Of a DNA stretch of 34,235 nucleotides, positions 13,773 through 20,893 are shown piece after piece. Each line of letters opens with the position of its first letter. Positions within the stretch are counted from its first letter, which is position 1. Source of the stretch: a virus; IMG/VR virus record IMGVR_UViG_3300042445_003160, positions 1 to 34,235 of that record. One strand, given 5' to 3'. Under the pieces are notes generated by a model. That model was given only the letters and a program-made list of their open reading frames with translations, made no database searches and had not been told where the DNA came from. Made by a program: the position numbers and the translations under genes.

Positions 13773-13852
13773 CCACCCCACCATCATGTAGCATTGACAC
13801 ATGCTATTACCCCCACCCCACCAGCATGTAGCATTGACACACGCTACGGCCC
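13773..13852 (+). repeat. Tandem 40-bp repeat with internal palindromes
   Basis: Two adjacent 40-bp units (13773-13812, 13813-13852) share CCACCCCACC, then CATGTAGCATTGACACA. Unit 1 contains the perfect palindrome TAGCAT-TGACAC-ATGCTA (13789-13806). Unit 2 contains GTAGC-N10-GCTAC (13828-13847). Both include TTGACA. The layout fits paired operators over a promoter. Confidence 0.72.
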
Positions 13853-13864
13853 CACTGCTACAAC
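13834..13864 (+). promoter_or_regulatory. Candidate promoter for the plus-strand block
   Basis: TTGACA (13834-13839), a 19-base spacer and an extended -10, TGC-TACAAC (TACAAC at 13859-13864), lie 21 bases before the ATG at 13886. The spacer is longer than ideal. The -35 lies inside the palindromic 40-bp repeat, so a repressor there would block it. Confidence 0.35.
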
Positions 13865-13885
13865 CACCTTGACCGGGCACCCCCG

Positions 13886-14344
13886 ATGCAGTATGCCCCG
13901 CCCATGCCTGCCAAGAGAAAGAAACTCCCGCTGCCGGACGACGTCCAGGCAATGCTCGATGACCTGATGCCCGTGCCCGCGCTGACCGACGAGGACGTGG
14001 ACCCGCTCCAACTCCTCATCGATGCCCCGGCCGAGGAGTTTCAGAAGGCGATGAGCCCGGCGCTCCGCAAGATCCTCATCGATGGTCTGCGCAACGTGCC
14101 GGCCCCGAAGAACCTCAAGGAGCTGGCGAGTGTCTACGCGATGTATGAGAAGATCGAGGGGCTCAACAAACCCTCGGACAAGGCAACCATGCCGATGGGC
14201 ATGGTGATCCCGCTGCGGGCGGTGCAGCGCCGGATCGGCAGCTTTCCAGAGCCGCCGGTCGAGTTGCCGACGACGTTGGAGCTGGAGGCGGACCTGGCGG
14301 ACGCGACCTCAACCCAACCCGACCCTGATGATTTCGAGGTGTAG
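13886..14344 (+). CDS. Hypothetical protein, possible terminase small subunit-like
   Basis: 152 residues. The middle (MSPALRKILIDGLRNVPAPKN, LKELASVYAMYEKIEGLNKP) is helical, and its last part resembles oligomerisation helices of some phage small terminase subunits. No clear DNA-binding domain is seen, and the large subunit lies 2.9 kb away, so this call is tentative. The protein ends PDPDDFEV, almost the same tail as the primase-helicase and the 101-residue protein at 16601. ATG 13904 (MPAKRKKLPLP) is an alternative start that removes six residues. It is the first gene after the control region. Confidence 0.62.
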   Translation: MQYAPPMPAKRKKLPLPDDVQAMLDDLMPVPALTDEDVDPLQLLIDAPAEEFQKAMSPALRKILIDGLRNVPAPKNLKELASVYAMYEKIEGLNKPSDKATMPMGMVIPLRAVQRRIGSFPEPPVELPTTLELEADLADATSTQPDPDDFEV

Positions 14345-14545
14345 AACCGCCAAATGTAGTGTTGTGACATTACTACTTGACCGGCTCCGCCAGACCGTGT
14401 AGGGTGGCCGCGGGTGCGAGAACGGAAGCCTAACCAGCGGAAGGGGCAGCGCCCGGGGTGAACTTGATGGATTCTGGCGGGTTGGTTCCCGTTGTGGCCA
14501 GATAAAGTAGCCCGAACCCTTTTCCTAACAGAACACCACGCCACC
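14345..14545. other. 201-base intergenic region
   Basis: Holds GTAGT-N11-ACTAC (about 14356-14376), related to the GTAGC palindromes near 13.8 kb, and a weak promoter-like pair, TTGACC (14377) and TAGGGT (14400). Near the next gene is TTTTCCTAACAGAACACC, a leader that recurs before the ATG at 15704 (TTTTTCTAACAACACC). No tRNA or other RNA gene is recognisable. Confidence 0.4.
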
Positions 14546-14848
14546 ATGACCAATACCGACTGGATTGATGAGACCGCCGACACCTACCCGGACCCGATGC
14601 TCCGGATGGACGGGTATGACGACTGCGTGGTCGGCGTGGTGGAGAGTTTCGGCTGTCAGCCCGTGTTCCTCTACGACCGCGAGAAGGTGATCCTGCGTTT
14701 GATGGAGGACGGGATGGATCGCGAGGAGGCGGAGGAGTTCCACGAGTTCAACCAGGCCGGCGCTTATTTGGGCGAAGGGACTCCGGCGTTCCTGCTGGAG
14801 TGGGCACCGCGGCAGCCCGCCGCCGCACCAGATACCACTATTCAGTAG
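14546..14848 (+). CDS. Small conserved-type phage protein (YDD...C..G...Y family)
   Basis: 100 residues with the pattern MDGYDDCVVGVVESFG, VFLYDREKVILRLMEDGM, EEAEEFHEFN and GEGTPAFL. This pattern is common among small uncharacterised proteins of phages and bacteria (a Tyr-Asp-rich start, a strand with Tyr, then EEAxEF-x-FN and a TPxFL end). No enzymatic residue can be assigned. The start is behind ACACCACGCCACC with no ribosome site. The protein at 16903-17259 may be a diverged relative. Function unknown. Confidence 0.7.
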   Translation: MTNTDWIDETADTYPDPMLRMDGYDDCVVGVVESFGCQPVFLYDREKVILRLMEDGMDREEAEEFHEFNQAGAYLGEGTPAFLLEWAPRQPAAAPDTTIQ

Positions 14849-14901
14849 CATTGTAGCATTATTATCTTGCAGCATTCCCAGAACTGAGTCAGTCTCGCCC
14901 C

Positions 14902-15585
14902 GTGAAATCACCAATCTACGCCTACCTCCGAGTCTCGTCCGCCGGCCAATGTGACGGCGACGGGTTCGGCCGGCAGGAGGCCGCCGTCCGGAAGTGGGTG
15001 GCGTCGAACCACCCCGGGCAGCTCGTCACCATCTACTACGAGGAGGGCGTGTCCGGCACCTTGGACACGGCGTTCCGCCCGGCGCTGTCGGCCATCTTCA
15101 GCAAGATCGCCGAGCTATCCCCGGGGGAGCCGCGCCCGATCGTGATCGTCGAGAAGGCCGACCGGATTGCCCGCGACCTGATCGTGGGCGAGCTGATCCT
15201 GCGCCAGTTCCGCGAGGCCGGGGTCCGGGTGATCGAGGCCGAGGGCGGCAACGACCTCACCACCGGCACCGACAACCCGACGGCGACGCTCATCCGCCAG
15301 ATCCTCTCCGCGGTGGCCGAGTTCGAGAAGAGCAGCCTGGTCAACAAGCTCCGCGCCGCCCGCGAGCGGGTCAAGAAGGAGACTGGACGCTGCGGCGGCC
15401 GGCAGCCTTACGGGCACACCGAGGCGGAGCGGGCGACCGTCCACCGGATGCGACTGCTCCAGGCCGAGGGCAAGAGCACCCGTCAGGTCGCGCTGCGGCT
15501 CAACGAGCTGGGCTACCTGACCCGGGCCAACGCACCGTGGACCCACGGTGCCGTCGCCAAGATTCTCAACAACTCGAAAGTATGA
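14902..15585 (+). CDS. Serine recombinase (resolvase/invertase family)
   Basis: 227 residues. The N-terminal catalytic domain has YLRVSSAGQ (nucleophile Ser12), a conserved EKADRIARD segment, and IRQILSAVAEFEKSSL leading into the long helix. A short C-terminal helix-turn-helix/recombinase part follows (STRQVALRLNELGY, APWTHGAVAKIL). At this length it resembles resolvases and invertases more than the 450-600-residue serine integrases, so it could resolve multimers, invert a segment or act as a minimal integrase. It starts with GTG at 14902, after a gap with GTAGCATTGTAGCATT repeats. Its stop overlaps a possible 41-residue frame. Confidence 0.88.
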   Translation: MKSPIYAYLRVSSAGQCDGDGFGRQEAAVRKWVASNHPGQLVTIYYEEGVSGTLDTAFRPALSAIFSKIAELSPGEPRPIVIVEKADRIARDLIVGELILRQFREAGVRVIEAEGGNDLTTGTDNPTATLIRQILSAVAEFEKSSLVNKLRAARERVKKETGRCGGRQPYGHTEAERATVHRMRLLQAEGKSTRQVALRLNELGYLTRANAPWTHGAVAKILNNSKV

Positions 15586-15707
15586 ATACACTCAAAGACC
15601 TCAAGAATCGTGCCAATGACTTTCCAGGACACCCGGCCGGAGACCTTGACGAGAGCAGCACTCCGGGCCGGGTTATTTTTCTAACAACACCAACACACCG
15701 ACCATGA
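15582..15707 (+). CDS. Possible 41-residue protein
   Basis: MNTLKDLKNRANDFPGHPAG... is a short frame whose ATG overlaps the recombinase stop (ATGA) and whose TGA overlaps the next gene's ATG. This double overlap is the only support. The 3' half also contains the TTTTTCTAACAACACC leader of the next gene, so the frame may be fortuitous. No motif recognised. Confidence 0.35.
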   Translation: MNTLKDLKNRANDFPGHPAGDLDESSTPGRVIFLTTPTHRP

Positions 15708-16492
15708 CAAACCCGACCATCACCACCGAGCAACTCCTTGACATTACCAAGTCCGCGGTCCTGCTGCGCCAGACTGCGGAACAGGCTCTCCGCTGCGAAT
15801 CGCTCGCACGGGAGCTGCACAGCACCCGGACCGACCGCGACTACCTCGCCGGGGTCCTTGAACGGACGCACCATGCCTTCGACGGCGACCCGGACGACGG
15901 GCCGGAAGACTTCAGCGCGTTGCCGAAGGCGGTCGAGGATCTGATGCACAAGTGCGAAGCAATCAAAGGCGAGGTGGTCACCGCGGGCAATCACGCCGCC
16001 TGCCGTTTGAACGTGTTGAGGGACATTTTCCTCATCCTCGGAACGGACGGGTCTCCGAACGAAGCCATGAACACGGTCACCGGCGTCCTGCCGCAGTTTG
16101 CCCGGTTGCCCAAGCGGATCAAGCAGCTCTTGGCGGACGTGACGACCTGGCGCGAGCGTTACGACAAGGAGGTCTGCAAGAACGGCGAGTTGGTCCGCGA
16201 AAACGAGACGCTGGCCCGCAACGCGCCGCCGAAGCCGCCGCTCATGGAGGAGGTCACGAACGTCGATGAGGTCGTCATTACCTACAACCGCAAGGACTTT
16301 CCAGCTCCCAAGCTCATTGGCCAGGCGTGGTGCCGCAGCGGCCGAACCGCTCCCGACTACGGGGTCGTCTTGCACTACCCCGACGGGTGGGTCGTCCTTT
16401 GCAACGTCCTCCAGGCCCAAAATGGTTCCTTGACCTATGCACCGATTCCGTTTGACGAGCTGCCGCATGTGAGCAGTATTGCGGCTCCGTGA
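15704..16492 (+). CDS. Hypothetical protein with coiled-coil middle
   Basis: 262 residues. The N-terminal half is helical with charged heptad-like segments (about residues 10-50 and 140-170, RYDKEVCKNGELVRENETLAR). The C-terminal 80 residues form a small strand-rich domain (VVITYNRKDFPAPKLIGQAW, YGVVLHYPDGWVVLCNVL). No family recognised. It is the last gene before a strong terminator, so it closes a transcription unit beginning near 13.9 kb. The start follows CACACCGACC. Confidence 0.68.
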   Translation: MTNPTITTEQLLDITKSAVLLRQTAEQALRCESLARELHSTRTDRDYLAGVLERTHHAFDGDPDDGPEDFSALPKAVEDLMHKCEAIKGEVVTAGNHAACRLNVLRDIFLILGTDGSPNEAMNTVTGVLPQFARLPKRIKQLLADVTTWRERYDKEVCKNGELVRENETLARNAPPKPPLMEEVTNVDEVVITYNRKDFPAPKLIGQAWCRSGRTAPDYGVVLHYPDGWVVLCNVLQAQNGSLTYAPIPFDELPHVSSIAAP

Positions 16493-16520
16493 CCCGCTAC
16501 AGGCGTGGTGGTCCACACCT

Positions 16521-16561
16521 AGCCCCGTCCCTCGCCTCCCCGGGGACGGGGCTTTTGTTTT
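16521..16561 (+). terminator. Rho-independent terminator
   Basis: AGCCCCGTCC (16521-16530) pairs with GGACGGGGCT (16544-16553), a 10-bp GC-rich stem with a 13-base loop, followed by TTTTGTTTT. It separates the recombinase-region genes from the packaging operon. Confidence 0.88.
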
Positions 16562-16565
16562 CCGA

Positions 16566-16594
16566 TTGACATCACGCCACAATGCTACGATTCT
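16566..16594 (+). promoter_or_regulatory. Candidate promoter of the packaging operon
   Basis: TTGACA (16566-16571), a 17-base spacer and GATTCT (16589-16594) directly follow the terminator. The spacer contains CACAATGCTAC, a copy of the dispersed GCTAC motif. Transcription would start at or very near the GTG at 16601, implying a leaderless or nearly leaderless message. The -10 matches only three of six consensus bases. Confidence 0.38.
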
Positions 16595-16600
16595 ACGTCT

Positions 16601-16906
16601 GTGGACATTGATGCAGCAATCAAGGAAGTGATGAAGGGCATGGGGCCGCCGGGACACCGGGCGTCCTACGGCCAGCACGTCCCTTTGGCGTGGATTATCC
16701 GGGGGCTCGTGGAGCGCGGACACCTGGTCTCCGAGAGCGTGAGGACCGTCGTCGCCAAAGCCGGCCTCGACCACGACCCGAAGGCGGTCGGCAGCGTCCG
16801 CGCCGCCTACTACCGCATCCGCGACCGGGAGTGGCCCGCCGAGATGGCGGCCGCGGCCGCGGCGGACGGGGTGCCCCGGGGAGAACCAGAAGATTTTGAA
16901 GTATGA
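16601..16906 (+). CDS. Small helical protein with DFEV tail
   Basis: 101 residues, GTG start at 16601; no in-frame ATG is better placed. Helical segments (WIIRGLVERGHLVSESVRTV, VRAAYYRIRDREWP) look like a small winged or helix-turn-helix-type DNA-binding fold, so a packaging accessory or terminase small-subunit role is possible because it leads the operon with the large subunit. An alanine-rich linker precedes the C-terminal GEPEDFEV, which matches the tails of the primase-helicase and the 152-residue protein. Its stop overlaps the next ATG (ATGA). Confidence 0.66.
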   Translation: MDIDAAIKEVMKGMGPPGHRASYGQHVPLAWIIRGLVERGHLVSESVRTVVAKAGLDHDPKAVGSVRAAYYRIRDREWPAEMAAAAAADGVPRGEPEDFEV

Positions 16907-17259
16907 ATTTTCCCGACGAAGCCCCTGACCACGAACCGGAAGCCATCAAGCTCGACGACGCCTACGACTGCTGCCTGCTCGGCGCGACCATCGGCCTTGA
17001 GGCCGACCGGTTCGTCTACTCGGTCAGCAAGCTCCTGCGCTTCGAGCGTGCCCGGATCCACGAAGGCAGCACCTCCGAGTCCCGCGAGGCGCTTGCGGAG
17101 ATCATCATGGACATCCAGCGCGAGCACGGCCCGATGTCGCCGGTGTTCCTCAATGACGAGCTGCTGAACCCGGTCGAGGACGGCGACGAAATCATCAAGC
17201 CCAAGATCATCACACCGGGCGATGCCTCGTTCCGGCGTCCACCCAAAGGACTTTGCTGA
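16903..17259 (+). CDS. Small acidic hypothetical protein
   Basis: 118 residues. KLDDAYDCCLLGATIGLEAD, FVYSVSKLLRFERAR and SPVFLNDEL loosely follow the pattern of the 100-residue protein at 14546 (YDxC..G, a strand with Tyr, K.L, PVFL), so the two may be diverged paralogues. It is translationally coupled to the gene before and ends two bases before the terminase ATG. Function unknown. Confidence 0.62.
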   Translation: MNFPDEAPDHEPEAIKLDDAYDCCLLGATIGLEADRFVYSVSKLLRFERARIHEGSTSESREALAEIIMDIQREHGPMSPVFLNDELLNPVEDGDEIIKPKIITPGDASFRRPPKGLC

Positions 17260-17261
17260 CC

Positions 17262-20200
17262 ATGGCAGTCGCCCTCACACCCGGAGCACCGCAGCCCCTC
17301 AACTGGTATGGGCTGAAGAGCCTTGGCTACGACGAGACGGTGATCCCGAGCACGGGCGACAGGACGCGTGACCAGCTCGCCATCGAAACGATCGCGTTCC
17401 GCATCGGGCACGCGACGTTTGAGGGCGGCCTCGGGCGTTTCGGGCACTTCAAGAATTACGTGGACGGCCTCTGGAACAATCCGGAGTCGGGATCCATGAA
17501 AAGGTGCATTTGGAACCCGTGGGCCAACCGCATGTTCCACAAGATGTGCGAGGAGAGGGAGCTTGGCATCGCCGGCCCGACATCTGCGGGGAAATGTTGT
17601 GCGCCGGAAACTCTCGTCCTGATGTTCGACGGATCCTCAAAACGGTTCGACGAAATTCGACCGGGTGATCAGGTCATGGGCGATGACAGCACCCCACGAA
17701 CCGTTCAGGAAATCCACACCGGACAAGGCCCCATGTTCGAGGTGATCCCTGAAAAAGGTGAACCGTGGCGATGCACGGAGGACCACGTTCTTGTGCTCAA
17801 GAGATCGATTGCTTCTGGGAAATCGTGGCGACGCCTTGGCGAGATCGTCGAGGTGCCAGCCAAGGAATTTTCGGAAGCGAGCGGGTCGAAACAGAGGTAT
17901 TTCAAGCAGTTCTGTGTCGGGGTGGATTTCCCCGAGCAGCGCGTTGAGGTAGACCCGAGGATGTTCGGGATTTGGATTGGTGACGGAGCGAGGCATCGGT
18001 GTAGGATTTCGATCCCCCGTTCCGAACCCGAGGTGTTTCGCTACGTAGCCGCGTGGTGCGAGCACGAGGGTTACGAAATGCGGGAATATGACCACGAGCA
18101 TCTGACCTGCCCCACCTATGCGGTGTTCCCGGAAGGAGATACGTCGGCAGGGACCACCACCAACCCGCTGTGGCGGTTTCTCAAGGCATCCATGGATGAC
18201 ATGGAGAAGCGGATCCCACGGCAGTATCTGATCAATTCCCGGTCGAAACGTCTCGGCCTTCTTGCCGGACTGCTGGATACCGACGGGCACGCGGCCGGCA
18301 CGTATTTCGAGATCGCCACCAAATTCACCGGATTGAAGGAAGACATCGTTTTCCTAGCCCGGTCCCTTGGGTTCAAGGTTTCGGCGGTTTACCGGCTTGC
18401 GACGTGCGGAGATAAAAAGTTCCCGTCGTGGAGAATTACGATTTTTGGCAACGTCACCGAAATCCCGACTTTAAGAAAGAAGTGTAAGGAGAAAGTGCTT
18501 CGCAAGAACTCGGATTGCACGGGAATCACGTTGGCGTCGGTCGGCGAAGGCGATTGGGTAGGGTTCTCCGTCGATGGCAACCACCGCTTCCTGCTTGCCG
18601 ACTTCACGGTCGCCCACAATAGCGACCCGGCCGCGCTCTACGGCGTCGTGAGCTACGCCACCGACCCGAGCCACACCCTGGTCCTCGTGATGTCCACGAC
18701 GATCGCGGGGGCCAAGAAGCGCATCTGGAAGACCCTGCGGGAATACTGGGAGGCGATTCCCCACCTGCCCGGCAAGGCATTGTGGTCCACCAACGAGATC
18801 CGCGGCCTCAACTACCGCGGCGACGGCTACGGAGAGTCCTCCGGCATCTACCTCCTCGCCTCGGAGCAATCCAACGAGAAGGCGGCGATGGACAAGCTCA
18901 TCGGGGTGAAGGCACCCCGCACCGGCGAGTCCGGAGCCACGTTCGGGGAGCTGATGCTCCAGCCGGAATATGCGGACCTTCGGAACCATTTCGACGAGGA
19001 GACGCTGCGCGATCTGATCCCCCGCCTGCACAATCTCAGCCAGGACCGGATCGGCAAGCTGCTGCTGATCATCGACGAGATGACTGGCATGGTCGAGTCG
19101 CTGCTCAACGCGGTGAACACCAACCTCAAGCCCGGGAACGTCGGGCACTTCCAGATCATCGGCCTCGGGAACCCGAACCTCCCCTACGACAGCTTCGCCC
19201 AGCTGTGCAAACCGAGGGGCGGCTGGGACAAGGTTGACCTGATCAACGACGAGGAGTGGGAGACTGAAACCGGGGGGCTTTGCATCCGGTTCAACGGCGA
19301 GAAGAACCCGCGCATCGTCGAGGGCAACGAGCGGTATTCGTGGATGCTCCGCAAGGAGGATATCGACGCCATGGCCGAGAAGTATGGCAAGGACTCGCTG
19401 TTTTACCACCGGATGGTCCTGGGGACCTGGTGCTTGAACGGCGGCGCTTCGGGCATCTACGCTCCCGCCGACATCGAACTGTCGGGAGCCCGCGACAGCC
19501 ACGTCATCTGGGAAGACAAGCCCGTGCCCGTGAGCTTCCTCGATCCATCCTTCACGGCCGGCGGCGACCGGGCATTCCCGACCTTCGGGCTGCTCGGCCA
19601 CGACGTTGACGGCAATCACATCCTCTTGAGAACCGGCACCGAGGTCATCCGGGTGGACGTCAACAATACCGCGGTGCCGATTAATTTCCAGATCGTGAGG
19701 CAGTGGAAGAAGATGTGCGAGTCCCGGGGGATCATGCCCGAGAACGCCGCCTACGACCGCACCGGCGGCGGGGTGCCGTTCGGTGATATCGTGTCCAACC
19801 AGTGGTCGTCAAAAGTCATGGGGATCACTTCCGCCGGCCCGGCGACCAAGTCGAAGGTCCACGGGGAGACCCACCCGGGCACCAAGAAGCCGGTTCTCGC
19901 CTGCGAGAGGTTCGCCAACCGGGCAACGGAGATCTGGTATAGCGCCCATCCGTTTTTCCGCAGCAAGCAGCTCAAGGGCGTCAACATGGAGCTGGCCAAG
20001 GAGCTTTGCAGCCGGCAGCATTCCAAGAACCGGTCGGCCGACGGCCGCACGATCCAGGTCGAGACCAAACGGATTTTCAAGGACCGCGAAGGGCGGTCGC
20101 CCGACGAGAGCGACAGCTACCTCGGACTCGTGGACTTCTGCAAGATCCGCCACCATTTTCAGCCCGGCGAGTTCAAGGCGACGGCGCAAGCCTCACACAA

Positions 20201-20282
20201 CGCCCCCGGAGGATCCACTTGGAAACGGTTTCGCGAAAAGGCGCTGAAATACACCCGCACCAAGCAACTGAAACGGAAATGA
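17262..20282 (+). CDS. Terminase large subunit, interrupted by an intein in the P-loop
   Basis: 1006 residues before splicing, about 664 after removal of a 342-residue intein (Cys112-Asn453). The spliced protein restores a perfect Walker A, GPTSAGK-S, with the intein exactly between Lys111 and Ser454. Walker B is LLLIIDEMTG (Asp605, Glu606). The nuclease domain shows acidic candidates at Asp761 (SFLDPSF), Asp832 (AAYDRTGGG) and Asp948/Asp951 (SPDESDSYL). It drives DNA into the prohead through the portal encoded two genes downstream and cuts the concatemer. ATG 17262 follows GCTGACC; a TTG three codons earlier is less likely. Its stop overlaps the next ATG. If splicing failed, the ATPase would be non-functional. 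Confidence 0.92.
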   Translation: MAVALTPGAPQPLNWYGLKSLGYDETVIPSTGDRTRDQLAIETIAFRIGHATFEGGLGRFGHFKNYVDGLWNNPESGSMKRCIWNPWANRMFHKMCEERELGIAGPTSAGKCCAPETLVLMFDGSSKRFDEIRPGDQVMGDDSTPRTVQEIHTGQGPMFEVIPEKGEPWRCTEDHVLVLKRSIASGKSWRRLGEIVEVPAKEFSEASGSKQRYFKQFCVGVDFPEQRVEVDPRMFGIWIGDGARHRCRISIPRSEPEVFRYVAAWCEHEGYEMREYDHEHLTCPTYAVFPEGDTSAGTTTNPLWRFLKASMDDMEKRIPRQYLINSRSKRLGLLAGLLDTDGHAAGTYFEIATKFTGLKEDIVFLARSLGFKVSAVYRLATCGDKKFPSWRITIFGNVTEIPTLRKKCKEKVLRKNSDCTGITLASVGEGDWVGFSVDGNHRFLLADFTVAHNSDPAALYGVVSYATDPSHTLVLVMSTTIAGAKKRIWKTLREYWEAIPHLPGKALWSTNEIRGLNYRGDGYGESSGIYLLASEQSNEKAAMDKLIGVKAPRTGESGATFGELMLQPEYADLRNHFDEETLRDLIPRLHNLSQDRIGKLLLIIDEMTGMVESLLNAVNTNLKPGNVGHFQIIGLGNPNLPYDSFAQLCKPRGGWDKVDLINDEEWETETGGLCIRFNGEKNPRIVEGNERYSWMLRKEDIDAMAEKYGKDSLFYHRMVLGTWCLNGGASGIYAPADIELSGARDSHVIWEDKPVPVSFLDPSFTAGGDRAFPTFGLLGHDVDGNHILLRTGTEVIRVDVNNTAVPINFQIVRQWKKMCESRGIMPENAAYDRTGGGVPFGDIVSNQWSSKVMGITSAGPATKSKVHGETHPGTKKPVLACERFANRATEIWYSAHPFFRSKQLKGVNMELAKELCSRQHSKNRSADGRTIQVETKRIFKDREGRSPDESDSYLGLVDFCKIRHHFQPGEFKATAQASHNAPGGSTWKRFREKALKYTRTKQLKRK
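17595..18620 (+). other. Intein with LAGLIDADG homing endonuclease inside the terminase
   Basis: The intein begins Cys1 (CCAPETLVLMFDG, block A with T6 and V8), has a block B TEDH (Thr61, His64) and ends HRFLLADFTVAHN with penultimate His and terminal Asn, followed by Ser+1. All residues of a class 1 intein are present, so splicing should work. Two LAGLIDADG-type motifs, MFGIWIGDGA (about intein residues 123-132) and LAGLLDTDG (about 223-231), keep their acidic residues, so the homing nuclease may be active. The segment appears less GC-rich than the exteins, consistent with separate acquisition. Confidence 0.93.
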
Positions 20283-20893
20283 TCCTCACGATCCCCTACC
20301 ACCCGCGCATCGCCGATTACGAGAAGCTTCGCATTACGATTCGCAAGCTCGGCACCAATCCGAACCACACCCTTTGCGTCGTCTCGACCCGCGAGCACGA
20401 GGAGGCGGCGTTCGAGTTCCTGATGGATCTCGGCGGTAGTTTCTTGCGCCAGTTTGCGGTCGTGGTGCCGGACGCCGCGGAGACGCCGGTCCACTTGTCG
20501 AACAGGCTGTTCCTGGCGTCGATGAAAGCGTTGCGCGAGTATACCCCCAGCGTGCAGGAAAACCCGCGGCCGGCGATGCTTTATTTCGACCCGACCTGGA
20601 TGCCGGTCACGTCGCGGTGGCTCGACGAGCTTCAGACCGGATATTACCTGTCGGGAGCGCCGCAGGTCTTCGGATACTTCAAGCTCCGGGACGACGGCAG
20701 CCCGCTGCCGACAGGTCCGATCGCTTTTGCCAAAACCTACCCGGAGCAATCAAAGCTGCTCGACTTCATCCTCGACTCAGGCAAACACTGGCGGGATTAT
20801 TTGTCTTGGGAGACCTTTAACATTGCGGTAAAAACGGACGCCATAGGCCCGACAAAAGCGGCCTGCATTCGCCCACAACCTGTGAAAAAGTGA
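20279..20893 (+). CDS. Glycosyltransferase-like (GT-A fold) protein
   Basis: 204 residues. MILTIPYHP and HTLCVVSTREHEEAAFEFL look like the first beta-alpha units of a nucleotide-sugar-binding fold. AMLYFDPTWMPVTSRWLDEL matches the pattern hydrophobic-(E/D)P-x-x-x-P-...-WLDEL seen in phage-borne GT-A glycosyltransferase-like proteins. The usual DxD motif is not intact (FDPTW), so catalysis is uncertain. It is coupled to the terminase (ATGA) and to the portal gene (stop and start share one base). Its place in a packaging operon is common for such proteins; the substrate is unknown. Confidence 0.5.
   Translation: MILTIPYHPRIADYEKLRITIRKLGTNPNHTLCVVSTREHEEAAFEFLMDLGGSFLRQFAVVVPDAAETPVHLSNRLFLASMKALREYTPSVQENPRPAMLYFDPTWMPVTSRWLDELQTGYYLSGAPQVFGYFKLRDDGSPLPTGPIAFAKTYPEQSKLLDFILDSGKHWRDYLSWETFNIAVKTDAIGPTKAACIRPQPVKK

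Larger units (their letters stand above)
12613..13885. other. Non-coding divergent control region; candidate replication origin
   Basis: 1273 bases between the minus-strand and plus-strand gene blocks. An AT-rich stretch lies at about 12780-12960, then repeated ATTACCC units, an 11-bp inverted repeat, a 19-base hairpin, an 8-bp satellite and a duplicated 40-bp unit. Frames that cross it translate repeats and have no convincing start context. Divergent gene orientation, AT-rich DNA and iteron-like repeats are typical of phage origins and early promoters. Which of these it is cannot be decided here. Confidence 0.55.

Noticed and set aside
13156-13952. Minus- and plus-strand frames with repeated CLAASLPR or RQRGSEAA peptides
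   Set aside because: The 8-bp satellite is open in every frame of one or both strands; no start signals or non-repetitive domains support a protein.
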